From: Flammula alnicola
Lineage: Eukaryota > Basidiomycota > Agaricomycetes > Agaricales > Strophariaceae
DNA: 64,000 bases
Reading direction: 5' to 3'
NCBI GenBank assembly: GCA_015499995.1
Contig: JADNRV010000234.1
Location: 1 to 64,000 of the forward strand
Shown here: positions 1-10,091 of the stretch, piece after piece
How positions within the stretch are numbered: position 1 is the first letter of the stretch
How the letters are laid out: every line of letters begins with the position of its first letter
Translations under genes and position numbers: made by a program
The notes under the pieces: model-generated
What the model was told of the DNA's origin: nothing
The model's database searches: none
Seen by the model: only the letters and a program-made list of their open reading frames with translations

Positions 1-600
1 TGTGGGTTGGATGCAGACGTCGAGACGCAACGCCGCGGGGCAAGGTGGTGCAGTCGTGAGATCAACATGCGTGGGGTCAACGCGGGAGTTGACGCGGGTA
101 GGGTCAAAGTGCTGGATGGCGATGTGGGCATGTACATGGCACTGAGGGTGAGAGTTGACGTGGTGGTCGATGTGGAATCAATGTGTGGGTTTGACATGGG
201 CGGATGGGGTTGATGTGCTGGCGGTCAACGTCGTTGCGGTGTCAAGGTGGCCTTGTCGTTGTGGGGTTCACCACATCAGCGCTGGGTTTGTGTCATTCTG
301 GCAGTGTTCAGAGGCTGTCGCCATCAGGCATAGCTATGGAAATGGTCAGTCGAGCTGGAAAGGAAGAGTCAAAGAAAGTGAATGAGTCACAGCACACGGC
401 GCGTGCTGCGACTCGGTCGGCGACATACCTCGTGGGTCTCCCTGTTCTAGGGTCTCCCCTTGGCTTTCTTTTCACCTTTCCTACTACCTGTATCGTTCTG
501 AAGGTGGCCCACATCCCAAGACAAGGGAGGGACCATGCGATGTGGCGGCGTTTGTTGTGACGTGGTGAGGTTCACCTTAGCCATCTCGAAATGAACTAAG
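1..600. repeat. GTCAAC/GTTGAC-rich low-complexity stretch
   Basis: Short GTCAACG and GTTGACG words recur irregularly over roughly the first 250 bases. The open frames here are short, overlap on both strands and match nothing I recognise. I see no gene. It may be a degenerate minisatellite or the edge of a repeat lying to the left. Confidence 0.3.
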
Positions 601-879
601 GTCAAAAATGTTAGAATATAGAATATATCAATAAAGAAATGACTTACAGAGAATTTTAGAAAGTCATGGGGCTAGGGAGATGTGAGGAGGAGCGAGGAAG
701 GAAGGAGATGTTGATGATAGCAATCGACGACTGTTGTTGATCGCAATCCGGCAAATTCCAGAAGTGCGGCAACAGCAAGGCTCGAATATTGTATGCGAAT
801 TTATGCATAAGTTATTCAATTCTCAACCAAAAATTATCATTTTATTCTTGTTGGAAAGCTCTTGAATAGAACTACCTCT

Positions 880-1080
880 AAGTATTTCGAAGGCCCTAAA
901 GACCGGTTCAGACCAGTCTCAACCGGTTTTTCTTCGGTCTTCATAATTCTCACATGGCGATGGACCGAAGACCGGACCGTGGTTACGGTCTTCATCGGTC
1001 CTGAGAATTTCCGGTCCCAATCGGTCCAAGTCCGGTTCGGTCTCGGTCTTTTTGCAGTCTTGTAACCGGACTTCCAAGCA
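880..1080. repeat. CGGTC/GACCG-dense repeat fragment
   Basis: Words such as CCGGTT, CGGTC, GGACCG and CGGTCC occur at a very high rate, in both orientations, immediately upstream of the truncated Plavaka coding region. Its right edge lies about where the missing 5' part of the transposase should begin, so it may be a later insertion or the deletion scar. No terminal repeats were identified. Confidence 0.4.
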
Positions 1081-2891
1081 CTACCATGGATGGATCAGAA
1101 ATTCGAAGTCTGGTTCCGCGATGTCCTTCAGGTGCTCGAGAATCAAATCGGCAATCCGGATTTCAAGGGCGAGATGGACTATGCACCCAAGCGGGTGTCT
1201 CGGAATCGCAAGCGATGGTATAGGGATCTCATGTCAGGCAATTGGAGCTGGGAACAAGCAGTGAGCTGTCTTCGCATTTTGTCACGAATTTTTACTAACA
1301 TGCAAGCAGGACGAAATCGCCAAAGACGAATCAACCCATGGGGCAATGTTTGCGCCTATTGTGCTCAGTAGCGATAAGACAACAGTCTCTGTCGCAACTG
1401 GGCAAAATGACTTCTACCCGCTCTATGCGTCATTGGGCAATGTACACAACTCTGTTTGCCGTGCGCATCGTAATGCAGTAGCCTTGGTTGGTTTCCTCGC
1501 CGTACCCAAAAGTATGTTCTTCGCTCTGCATCACATATACTGAGTACAGCTAATATATTACAATAGCAAGCAAGGAATATGCTGACAAAGTAGACTTCCG
1601 CAAGTTTTGCTGCCAACTCTTCCATTCCTCCCTCGAACACATCCTCTCATCTGTCCGCCCACATATGACCGTGCCACGTGTGACGCGCTGTGCAGACGGC
1701 CATTATCGACGTGTCATTTATGGCCTGGGGCCGTACATTGCCGACTATCCTGAACAGGCGCTTCTCGCATGCATCGTTCAAAACTGGTGTCCTAAGTATG
1801 TTTCCTTGCTCAACAATAACTTGATCTTTTCTGACGATAATTTTATTAGATGTACCGCTCCGCCCACTGATTTAGACGGCGATCTGAACGGGCTACGGTC
1901 CCACCTCCACACAGATACCTTGCTCAACTCCAGAGCCATCTCTTTGCAGGAGCTATGGGATGATTATGGAATCGTCGGAGAACTTCTCGTGAGTGCCATA
2001 CCACTATTACTTCCAATTGAAGCATCTCTAATATCTTTACAGCCATTTACTACTGCCTTTCCACGAGCCGACATTCACGAGCTCCTGTCACCCAACCTCC
2101 TCCATCAGATCATCAAGGGCACATTTAAGGATCACCTCGTCGACTGGGTAGGACAATGGATCACGCAGACATATCCCAAAGCTGAGGCTGAGCGGATCTT
2201 GGCAGATATTGACCGACGGTAAGTTACTGTTGTTCTTCAATGAAACCAGAGCACTAATTGGAACTCAATTATAGTATTGCAGTCGTGCCTTCCTTCCAGG
2301 CCTTCGGCACTTTCACGAGGGACGAGGATTCAAACAGTGGACGGGCAATGACTCAAAGGCTTGATGAAGGTATGAACTTATATATGACTCTATCAAGACG
2401 ACATCACTAACCACTCTCTAATCCTGTAGGTTTATCTCCCTGCCATTTCCGGCCATGTACCTGAGGAGATGGTCAAGGCAGTGGCAGCTCTAATCGAGTT
2501 CTGTTACCTTGTCCGCCAGTCGATTATTAACGAAGACACCTTGGTCGAAATCGACGCGGCACTCACACGGTTTCACCAGCACCGTGAAGTCTTCCGTGAA
2601 GTCCAACCAGACAGCTTTTCCCTTCCTCGCCAACACTCCCTCATACACTACCGCTTCATGATCACACAGTTCAGCGTGCCGAATGGACTCTGTTCGTCAA
2701 TCACGGAGTCAAAGCATATCAAGGCTGTCAAAAAGCCCTATCGTCGATCAAGCTGCAATAAACCTCTCAGCCAGATGCTGGTTTCTAACCAGAGGAACGA
2801 CAAACTGGCTGCAGCTCGTGTGGACTTCAAGGCTCGAGGAATGTTGGATGGCCCCAATCTCTCCGGATTTCTGGGCGAGCTATGTGCTGGA

Positions 2892-3347
2892 TGTTACGAC
2901 TTGACAAGCAATAAAATATCCGGTAGGATAAATAATGCCTAAGTCGTACTTCAAGACTGAGGTCGAGATTCGAAGTCACCTAAGTGTTCGCAAACGACTT
3001 AGAGTGTTCAAGAGGGATCAAGTTGTACTAGGTACTCAAGATGTGATTCTCAAGATCTAGCTAAAGAATACATCGTATGCTACTCTAGTATTTATACTAA
3101 GTAGCGAGTCCAGAGTAATAGATAGAACACATCTCAGACGTGTTATGATACTTGTAAGATATCCATCGCGAAGCCGATGGATGTAAAACAGATAAAAGTG
3201 AAACATATAACAGAAACAGGATATGGGGGAGAGCTATGCGACAAATGATGGGATCGGGAGTGGATAGAAGGTGCATAGCTAGCGTTAGTAAAGAGAAAAA
3301 GTACGTGCGTACGAGCGTGCGTGCGCGAACCAGGTGCGATCGTAACA
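2892..3347 (-). repeat. 3' LTR of the retrotransposon
   Basis: This copy is 456 bp, begins TGTTACGA and ends TCGTAACA on the + strand. It differs from the other LTR at three positions by eye. It is flanked on the left by the CTGGA target duplication (2887-2891) and on the right by the polypurine tract. An AATAAA-like word lies near its left end, but which signal ends the transcript cannot be read from the sequence. Confidence 0.95.
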
Positions 3348-3350
3348 TTA

Positions 3351-3360
3351 CCCCCTCTCT
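3351..3360 (-). promoter_or_regulatory. Polypurine tract
   Basis: The minus strand reads AGAGAGGGGG, ending three bases before the 3' LTR. This is the expected position and composition of the plus-strand DNA primer of an LTR retrotransposon. Confidence 0.7.
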
Positions 3361-3386
3361 AGATCGAAGACGTCCTCGTCTTCAAG

Positions 3387-4806
3387 CTAATCACGTCTGC
3401 TTTCCAAGTAGGGACTCCTGTTGTAAGGGTCATCGTCAGGGTTCCTGTCTTCATAGTACCGAAATGGGCAGCTGAGTGTCGTGTGCCCTGGATGGTATCG
3501 TCGACACAATCCACATTGGTAAGAAGGACAGTCGACTGCTACATGACCTTCTCCACCGCATTCAGTGCAACGAGTGCCAGGTGGCGTTCGGGGTAGTCTT
3601 GCGTACGCTGCATCATAAGGGGGTGGTCGAAAGAGCTGTCTGTTCTTGTGATTGAGGGTTCGTTTGGGATGACGATGGCTGGGTCCGGCGGTAGATGGTA
3701 CTGGTGGAGGATAAGTCGGTCGTGGGGGGAGTTCGCGAGACAGGTTGACCGTTCTGGCTCGAGGAGTGGGTTGTCGTGGGGGAGTAGGGAATCGATCAAC
3801 GAGTATGGGGGAGTCTTCATCTCCTGTTCCAGTCAAAGAGGGTTGTTGGCGAAGGAGGAGTTCATAGGCGTTCCTGAAGGTGATATTGTTGTTCAGTCTG
3901 TCGATCAGACTGGATGTTCGTTCGTTCAAGCGATTAGTACGAAGGGCGATGGTGTCGATGGTGTTGCTCATAAGTTGTCGGATGGCTCGAGTTTCGATAG
4001 AAATAGCACGGATGTCGTTGAGGCAAGCAAAGGTAGTGTTTGCCTCAGGGTCAAGTTGGATCAAGGTCTGAAGCAACCCAACATGAGTTCCGTTTTCGAA
4101 GATTCGGTCTAAGGAGTTTTGAGTGATGGATCTGGTGATGGTTCGTTCACGTTCTGGAAGACTATTCGGGTCGGCCTCACTGGCTTCTCTCTCGATAACG
4201 ATCGAGCTAGGTCCTCTCGATGAGGGAGGCGAGTTCATTGGTGACTGCGTGTAGGGAGGAGAGGGAGCGGAGTCTTTTAATGCTCGAGGGGAGGACAGGG
4301 AGTTCTGAGACATCGTTAGGGTGGAAGAGGATTGGAAGGGAGTTCTTTCGGGAGGGTTCAAGTTTCGAGGTGAGGCTGGCTCTAAGTTCTAGTGGATGGT
4401 CGAGAGGTCGCCCAAGTTTAAATAGTCTCTTGTCCCTCCACCCTTTTTCTGGATCGTTGAAGGAGGAGTTCAGGAGGGATTCGAGCTGTGCAAGGCGATA
4501 CTCGAGTCTGAGTCTGATCATTTCCAGGTTGAGCATCTCGCGTTCCCATTCTTCTTGTTCGTTGTCATCAGTGTTTCGCACCGGTTTCCAGTCCAGGAAG
4601 ATTCCAGAGAAGTAGGGTAAGGGTGGTGAATATTTTGGGACAGGGGGTAAGGCGATGTCGTTGGTCATGATTCGATGGGCTAAGGCAGTGAGGCTTGACA
4701 TGATCCGGCTGTGTTCGGGATGATCGTCAAATGTCAGAGGTCGTGGCGCTGTTTGTAGGTGTCCAAAATTTCCTGTGCGTTGGCAAATGACTCCTCTGGT
4801 TCCCAC
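3387..4806 (-). CDS. Extra reading frames downstream of integrase, second zinc-knuckle protein
   Basis: Two overlapping minus-strand frames fill the space between integrase and the polypurine tract. The first (4806-4207; likely start MSSLTALAHR near 4702) has a charged, helical, coiled-coil-like segment. The second (4361-3387) is Ser/Pro-rich, has a predicted helical middle and ends with a Cys/His cluster (CTECGGEGHVAVDC, then CGLCRRYHPGHTTLSC). Together they resemble one Gag-like, nucleic-acid-binding protein split by a frameshift in the overlap. A 3' accessory frame is not part of the minimal chromovirus plan. I do not recognise the family beyond the zinc knuckle. Confidence 0.55.
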
Positions 4807-5813
4807 GTGGTCTCAGTGATCGAATATCCTTCCCAACTGGTCAAGTACATCACCTGTTTGTTTCGAAGCTTTTTGTGGTTAAGAATAGCTTTGACCTCGT
4901 ATTCTTCTTCTCCATCAATGATATCAGGAGGTGGCTGTGTGAAGTTCTTCCCGTAGATGTCGTTTTCCGTGTATGGCATGAGGAGAGTGGCATGGAATAC
5001 ATCGTGGATCTTCCAGTTCTTGGGGAGTTGAAGGCGATACGTTGATGGTCCGAGAACATCTAGGATTTCGAATGGTCCTTCGCGTTTTGGCTTCATCTTT
5101 TTGTTATACCGGGTTTTCAGATTTCTGGAATCAAGCCACACTTTTTGTCCTTTTTTGAATGGGACAAAGTTTGATCGGCGACGTTCGGCCATTCTTGCTC
5201 TTGCCAGCTCATGTGCGGCAAGGGCTTCCTTTCGGTCTTCGATTAGGTGTTTCATTCTTTCTTCAACGTTTGGAAATTTTGTGTTTTCGTATGACGTGGG
5301 GATTGCCAATGGTGAATATCCCAAGGTTAGTTCAAACGGGGTTCTTGTCCTATCTGCGTGTCTCCGATCATTGTAGGTGAATTCCATGGTGCTTGACTTG
5401 TAGAGCCAAGTGTCTGGGTTTGATGAGCAAAAGATTGAAATATAGGCTTCAATTTCTTGATTGACTCGTTCAGTGGCTCCATCCCCTTGTGGATGGTAAG
5501 CGGTCGTCAATTTTGATTTGATTCCAAGGAGTCGGAGGAGTTCTCTAAATGCTCTTGCAGCGAATTGGGGGCCTCGGTCAGACAGGATACTGTCAGATAG
5601 ACCAAACCTCTTGTAAAGGTTGTCAAGTAAAAGTTGGCCTGTCTCTTCTTCCGTTGTCGAAGTAGAACAGGGGATGGTGATCACCCCCCCGGTAGATCCA
5701 TGGTCGACCACGACCAATACGGCGTCTTTCCCTTCAATAGGTGGTAATCCGGTAATGAAGTCCATTGTCGGGTCTGCCCATGGTCTTTTCGATTCTGAGC
5801 CTTCGATTGGCAT
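4734..5813 (-). pseudogene. Integrase catalytic core and chromodomain, separated from pol by a frameshift
   Basis: The DDE triad is visible: Asp in MDFITGLP, Asp in SDRGPQF and Glu in TERVNQEIE. A C-terminal chromodomain follows (EEEYEVKAIL ... YLTSWEGY ... TWEPEESF), the signature of chromoviruses that target heterochromatin. The frame connects to the pol frame only after a one-base shift within about 5813-5850. That region shows no obvious slippery structure, so a small deletion is the simpler reading. As it stands no complete integrase would be made. Confidence 0.9.
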
Positions 5814-8449
5814 TAAGCTTGGCTTGAAGGTGACCTGTTTATTTTAAATTGTTGGCATGCGCCACATCCTTTTACGTAGTTGTTGACAAAGGTTCGCATG
5901 CCGGGCCACCAATAATGTTCCTTGAGTGCGTTAAAGGTTTCCAGTTGTCCAGGGTGTCCAGCAGTGGGTGAATCATGGTATCTCTTCACAATTTCTTGAC
6001 GTAGGTTCCGGTCGTCCGGTATATAATTCTTGCCTTTATAAAAGAGCATGTCCTTTCCGTTTAGGTCTTCGATTGTCCAGTCTTCAAGGTCGTTTTGCAA
6101 GTTCTTTGGTCCATCATCCAATAGACGTTTAATTGCCTCTGTTGCTTCCGTGTCATATTTCTCCGAGGAAGCAATCTTTTCTTGGAGGTCGAGGTCGATT
6201 AGATTGATGAATAGGTTTTCTGGTAGTAAGGTTTGGTCTTCATTGTCGTGGTCCTCGTCAGGGATGAAGTCTGGTCGTCGGGACAGGGTATCAGATTGAA
6301 CCATCTTGCTTCCTGCTTGATGGATCAGTTTGATATCAAATTCAGATAGGTAGAGCGACCATCTGGCTTGTCTTCGATTTAGTTTCTGTGTCGATCTGAA
6401 ATACATCAAGTTTTTATGGTCTGAGTGGATTATTGTCGTGAACTGGGAGCCTTGAATATAGTGTCGCCATTCCTGCAGGGCTCTGATCATTGCTAGAAGT
6501 TCCCTGTCATAGATCTCATAGTTTCGTTCGGCTGGTGAGAAGGTTTTCGAAATGAAACTGCAAGGGTGTAGTTGTCCGTTTGAGTCTTCTTGCATCAGGA
6601 CTGCTCCAGATGCATATTTAGAAGCATCACACTCGATGAGGAAGGGCTTGGAGGTGTCTGCCATTATCAAGACGGGTTCTTCAGTAAACCGTTTCTTCAG
6701 TTCGTCGAATGATTTTTGGGCTGCAGTAGTCCAGTTGAAGTTCTTGTCCTTTTTTAGTAATTCATTTAGTGATCGGGCTATTTCTGAATATGCCCGGATG
6801 AATCGCCGGTAGAAGTTGCCGAAGCCCAGGAATGATCGGACCTGCTTGACTGTTTTGGGAATTGGCCAATCTCGGATGCCTTTGAGCTTCGAAGGATCCA
6901 TCGAGATCTGGCCTTCTTCAATGATCATTCCCAGGTATTCCAGTTTTAGTTGTTCGAAAAAACATTTCTCCGGTTTCAGATAGAGGTCGTTTTCCCTGAG
7001 GCGTTGGAGGACGCGTTTTGTGTATTCTCGCAATCTGAGTTTATCCTTGGAGAAGATCAGGATGTCGTCCATATAGATGATTATCCAATGTTCGATGCCT
7101 GTTTCTGACATCATGTCTTTGAAGATGTCATCCATCATTCCTTGGAAGGTGGCTGGGGAATTGCACATTCCGAAGAACATGACTGTGGGTTCGAAAAGTC
7201 CCTTGTTGGTTTTAAAAGCCGCTTTCCATTCGTCGCCTTTTCGGATTCGAACATTGTTGTATCCCCATCGGACATCGAGTTTAGTGAAATATTTGGCGCC
7301 CTTTAGTTTGTCCATAAGTTCCGGGATCAGTGGTAGTGGGTAGGCATTTTTGATGGTCCAATCATTCAGAAACCGATAATCTTGACAGGGTCTGAGTTTC
7401 CCATCTTTCTTTTGAACAAAGAAGAATGAAGATCCCATGGGAGATTTCGATGGTCTGATATATCCTTTTTCCAGGTTTGACTTTATGAATTTGTCCAGTT
7501 CGATTTCTTCCGGTTGCGATAGATTATAGGCTTTGAAAACCTTTGGTTCGAAGCCTTCTTTCATTTCGATTTTATGATCCCATGATCGGGATATAGGAAA
7601 TCGGTTTGCTGTCTTTTCATCGAATAGGTCCAGGTAGTCGTGGTATTCTGCCGGTATCATCTGTTCCAAGGTTCTCCCTTCTTTTGGTGTTTCATGTTTT
7701 AGCGCCAAGGTTTGGGAGGTTGTCGTTTTGAGGTTAATATAGATTTCTTCTTCTTCCGTCAGATCCATTGAAGAAATTAGAAGCTCCTCGAGTTTGTCCG
7801 TGTCAGTAGAGGTCTCCGTCACCTCGTTGGAGGTGAGAGGGAGGTCCGCTAGTTCCAATATTGGGGTTGACTCATCATATGGTTCAATCCTTGGTCCGTT
7901 TGCCTGTTCGTCTGTGATTTCTTCGATTGTTGCCTTCAAGGTATTCCTAAATGAATCCCCTTTGGGTAATTCTTTTTTTGGAAAGAGTCCAGAGAAGTTC
8001 CTCTTTTGTTTGATTGCCGGTCGAGGTTTCCAGGTCAGGGTTCCAGCCTTCCAATCGATTATCGGGTTCTCTTTTTGGAGCCATGGGAAACCTAGGATGA
8101 TTTGGTTTTTGGAAAGCCCTGTAACCTTAAGTTGTTGACGAGTTGTTTTGTTTTTGATGCTAAAATCCAACTCGACGTAATGGGTAATCGTTCCTTCCTT
8201 GTTTCGGGTTCCGTCGACATTGTTTACTAGGAGTGGTTCGTCAAGTTTGGTGAGCTCGAGTCCCATTTCTTCAGCGAATTGTCGGTCGATAAAAAGTCCT
8301 CCTGCTCCAGAGTCAAGCAGGGCTTTGGCTTCGATGATTTTTCTATTTTCAGTGGGGCCTTGAGATATCGAGCATGGTAATAACATAGTTTTATTTCGGA
8401 TATCTGCCACCAGTACTGAGTAAATAGATAAATATGGAGAGACTGACAT
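5813..8449 (-). CDS. pol: Pol polyprotein: protease, reverse transcriptase, RNase H, N-terminal integrase
   Basis: Domains in order: aspartic protease with the active site in LLDSGAGGLFID (about residues 45-57); reverse transcriptase with LRPCQDYRFLND and the catalytic YMDDILIF box (about residues 355-475); RNase H starting FLIECDASKYASGAVL (about 605); and the integrase HHCC zinc-binding region ending near CGACQQFK. The frame then stops, while the rest of integrase continues one frame away. Pol lies -1 to gag and remains open upstream of its first ATG through the T5A5 run, so it is probably made as a Gag-Pol fusion by frameshifting. This is inferred, not shown. Confidence 0.95.
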   Translation of the reverse strand: MSVSPYLSIYSVLVADIRNKTMLLPCSISQGPTENRKIIEAKALLDSGAGGLFIDRQFAEEMGLELTKLDEPLLVNNVDGTRNKEGTITHYVELDFSIKNKTTRQQLKVTGLSKNQIILGFPWLQKENPIIDWKAGTLTWKPRPAIKQKRNFSGLFPKKELPKGDSFRNTLKATIEEITDEQANGPRIEPYDESTPILELADLPLTSNEVTETSTDTDKLEELLISSMDLTEEEEIYINLKTTTSQTLALKHETPKEGRTLEQMIPAEYHDYLDLFDEKTANRFPISRSWDHKIEMKEGFEPKVFKAYNLSQPEEIELDKFIKSNLEKGYIRPSKSPMGSSFFFVQKKDGKLRPCQDYRFLNDWTIKNAYPLPLIPELMDKLKGAKYFTKLDVRWGYNNVRIRKGDEWKAAFKTNKGLFEPTVMFFGMCNSPATFQGMMDDIFKDMMSETGIEHWIIIYMDDILIFSKDKLRLREYTKRVLQRLRENDLYLKPEKCFFEQLKLEYLGMIIEEGQISMDPSKLKGIRDWPIPKTVKQVRSFLGFGNFYRRFIRAYSEIARSLNELLKKDKNFNWTTAAQKSFDELKKRFTEEPVLIMADTSKPFLIECDASKYASGAVLMQEDSNGQLHPCSFISKTFSPAERNYEIYDRELLAMIRALQEWRHYIQGSQFTTIIHSDHKNLMYFRSTQKLNRRQARWSLYLSEFDIKLIHQAGSKMVQSDTLSRRPDFIPDEDHDNEDQTLLPENLFINLIDLDLQEKIASSEKYDTEATEAIKRLLDDGPKNLQNDLEDWTIEDLNGKDMLFYKGKNYIPDDRNLRQEIVKRYHDSPTAGHPGQLETFNALKEHYWWPGMRTFVNNYVKGCGACQQFKINRSPSSQA

Positions 8450-8466
8450 CGATTCAGTTCTCCTTT

Positions 8467-9468
8467 TTAAAAATCCGTCGTTGCCAAACGACCAAATAGG
8501 TCGTTCTGCTCTTCTTCTTCCATATCTTCAATCAAGGCTCGGATGTGGGCATGCGCATCCTTGGCGTTGTATTTCTTTTTGGCTGGTGGTTCATATTTTT
8601 TGGCTGGCTGTTTGCCTTTCTTCTTTGGGCAGTCAGCTGCTCGGTGTCCTTGTTCCTTGCAGAAGAAGCAGGCGCCCTTCCGCATGAGTTCAGTTCGTTC
8701 TTCGACGCTCATGGCATCAATGTCCATGGCGTTTGGGTCGCGGGGTGTGGGTCTGGTGAAGTTCCAGGTTCTTTTTTCAGTTTTGATGGGAATTGGGATC
8801 TTTCCAGATTGTCGTGCCTTCATTCTATTTCTTATGCTCCATCTGGTAGCATAATTTTTGGCAACTTCGTACCATTTTTCGAGGGTGTCAGGGAGGGTTT
8901 CGACTTTGTCATAGATGTCTCCTCGGAGTCCCGGGTTGATCGACCTTGCAAAGAGGTCTGTTAAGGCGAATTGTTCTTTCATTCCTGTCTTGATTACGAG
9001 TAATTTGAATGCAGAGATGTGTTCATCGATTGATTTGTTTCCTTGTCTGATCGAGTGGAGTTGTTCAAAGGCATCTCCTTTTTCGTCTGAGATTTCGAAA
9101 TCTTTGACGAGTTTCTTTAGAAAATCTTCCCAGGTTCCAAGGTCCATTTTGAACGTGGTGTGGTTAATGTGGGAGTCTAGAAATTCTTCTCTCCATGTAT
9201 TTGCTGCTTTTTCCGACATAAAGGATAGGGTAAATCCTATTCGTTTTTCGTCGGTGTCGAAGACTTTTCTGTTTATATTTAGATAGAGATAGACGGATCT
9301 CATCCATGATTGGAACTTGGCGTTTTCTCCATCAAAGGTTTTGGGTCGGTTCAGGTTCAACTCTTTTTGGGAGTTATTCGAGATGGGTCCTGTGGATGTT
9401 CCTTCGTCCATGTTTTCTAAGGTAGTGTTGATTTCACTGGTAAGGGTTTCGGTTGTTGCGGATGGCAT
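8467..9468 (-). CDS. gag: Gag polyprotein of the chromovirus
   Basis: The 333-residue product is a Gag-type capsid/nucleocapsid protein that packages the element RNA. A central region (about residues 35-210) has the usual retrotransposon Gag pattern with conserved Trp and Phe. A CCHC zinc knuckle (CFFCKEQGHRAADC, about residues 265-280) is followed by a Lys-rich tail. The reading frame ends TTT TAA at 8467, exactly on a T5A5 run where a -1 slip would enter the pol frame. It may be longer at the N-terminus, because the upstream 136 codons are open. Confidence 0.9.
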   Translation of the reverse strand: MPSATTETLTSEINTTLENMDEGTSTGPISNNSQKELNLNRPKTFDGENAKFQSWMRSVYLYLNINRKVFDTDEKRIGFTLSFMSEKAANTWREEFLDSHINHTTFKMDLGTWEDFLKKLVKDFEISDEKGDAFEQLHSIRQGNKSIDEHISAFKLLVIKTGMKEQFALTDLFARSINPGLRGDIYDKVETLPDTLEKWYEVAKNYATRWSIRNRMKARQSGKIPIPIKTEKRTWNFTRPTPRDPNAMDIDAMSVEERTELMRKGACFFCKEQGHRAADCPKKKGKQPAKKYEPPAKKKYNAKDAHAHIRALIEDMEEEEQNDLFGRLATTDF

Positions 9469-9876
9469 TTCAGTTGATGGGATCTCGGAATCAAATGTGT
9501 CAGGTCGAGTTTCTTCAGTTGATCCGGGTGTCGGATCTGGTGGCGGTGCTCCAAGGGGTAGGAAAGTTACAGTTTTTCCTGATCGTGTTTCTTCAGAGAA
9601 GACACTGGCGGATAGTAGTTCTTCTGGATCGGGGCCTTCACTGGCTTCGTGGAATTCTTCGTTCGATGATGAAGATACAGAAGTTCTTCTTTCTGTTCTT
9701 CCTACTCTGGTGTATTGCCTAGTAGTAGTTTCTGGGCGCTGGGTGGTAGTATCCTCAATGAGTCTTTCAGGTTCTGGGCTAGGGGTTGCACTGGGTGCTC
9801 GGATGGTTCTTCGGGATGTCGTGGTGTCAAGGTGGGGTGGTCGCTGTGCTAGATAGCAAGCGAGGTATAGAGGGAG
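9469..9876 (-). other. AUG-free gag leader, open in the gag frame for 136 codons
   Basis: In the gag frame there is no stop between the TAG inside the primer-binding site (9879-9877) and the gag ATG (9468), and no ATG either. The encoded stretch is rich in Thr, Pro, Glu, Arg and Ser. From the predicted transcript start (10057) down to 9469 I find no ATG in any frame, so the first AUG of the transcript would be the gag AUG after 589 nt. Either the leader is kept free of AUGs or translation begins at a non-AUG codon. Confidence 0.5.
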
Positions 9877-9885
9877 CTAGATCTT
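9875..9885 (-). promoter_or_regulatory. Primer-binding site, self-priming type
   Basis: The site reads AAGATCTAGCT on the minus strand, one base inside the 5' LTR edge. A tRNA-primed element would usually show TGG here, complementary to a tRNA CCA end, and it does not. The perfect 11-nt match to the predicted transcript 5' end supports self-priming. Confidence 0.6.
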
Positions 9886-10046
9886 TTGTTACGACTTGAC
9901 AAGCAATAAAATATCCGGTAGGATAAATAATGCCTAAGTCGTACTTCAAGACTGAGGTCGAGATTCGAAGTCACCTAAGTGTTCGCAAACGACTTAGAGT
10001 GTTCAAGAGGGATCAAGTTGTACTAGGTACTCAAGATGTGATTCTC

Positions 10047-10057
10047 AAGATCTAGCT
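10047..10057 (-). promoter_or_regulatory. Predicted transcript 5' end and self-primer (AGCTAGATCTT)
   Basis: On the minus strand this LTR word is the exact reverse complement of the 11-nt word next to the 5' LTR (9885-9875). In Tf1 of fission yeast the first 11 nt of the transcript anneal to the primer-binding site and prime reverse transcription. The length and TATA spacing here match that arrangement. The transcript start itself is inferred. Confidence 0.6.
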
Positions 10058-10083
10058 AAAGAATACATTGTATGCTACTCTAG

Positions 10084-10091
10084 TATTTATA
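10084..10091 (-). promoter_or_regulatory. TATA box of the 5' LTR
   Basis: The minus strand reads TATAAATA. It lies 34 nt upstream of the base where the self-primer complement begins, a normal TATA-to-start distance. The same word occurs at the equivalent place in the other LTR. Confidence 0.6.

Noticed and set aside
2469..2942. Independent gene at 2,469-2,942
   Set aside because: It is an exon of the Plavaka transposase running into the LTR. Its last 16 codons are LTR sequence.
9487..9856. Plus-strand open frame at 9,317-9,856
   Set aside because: Shadow of the gag leader on the opposite strand.
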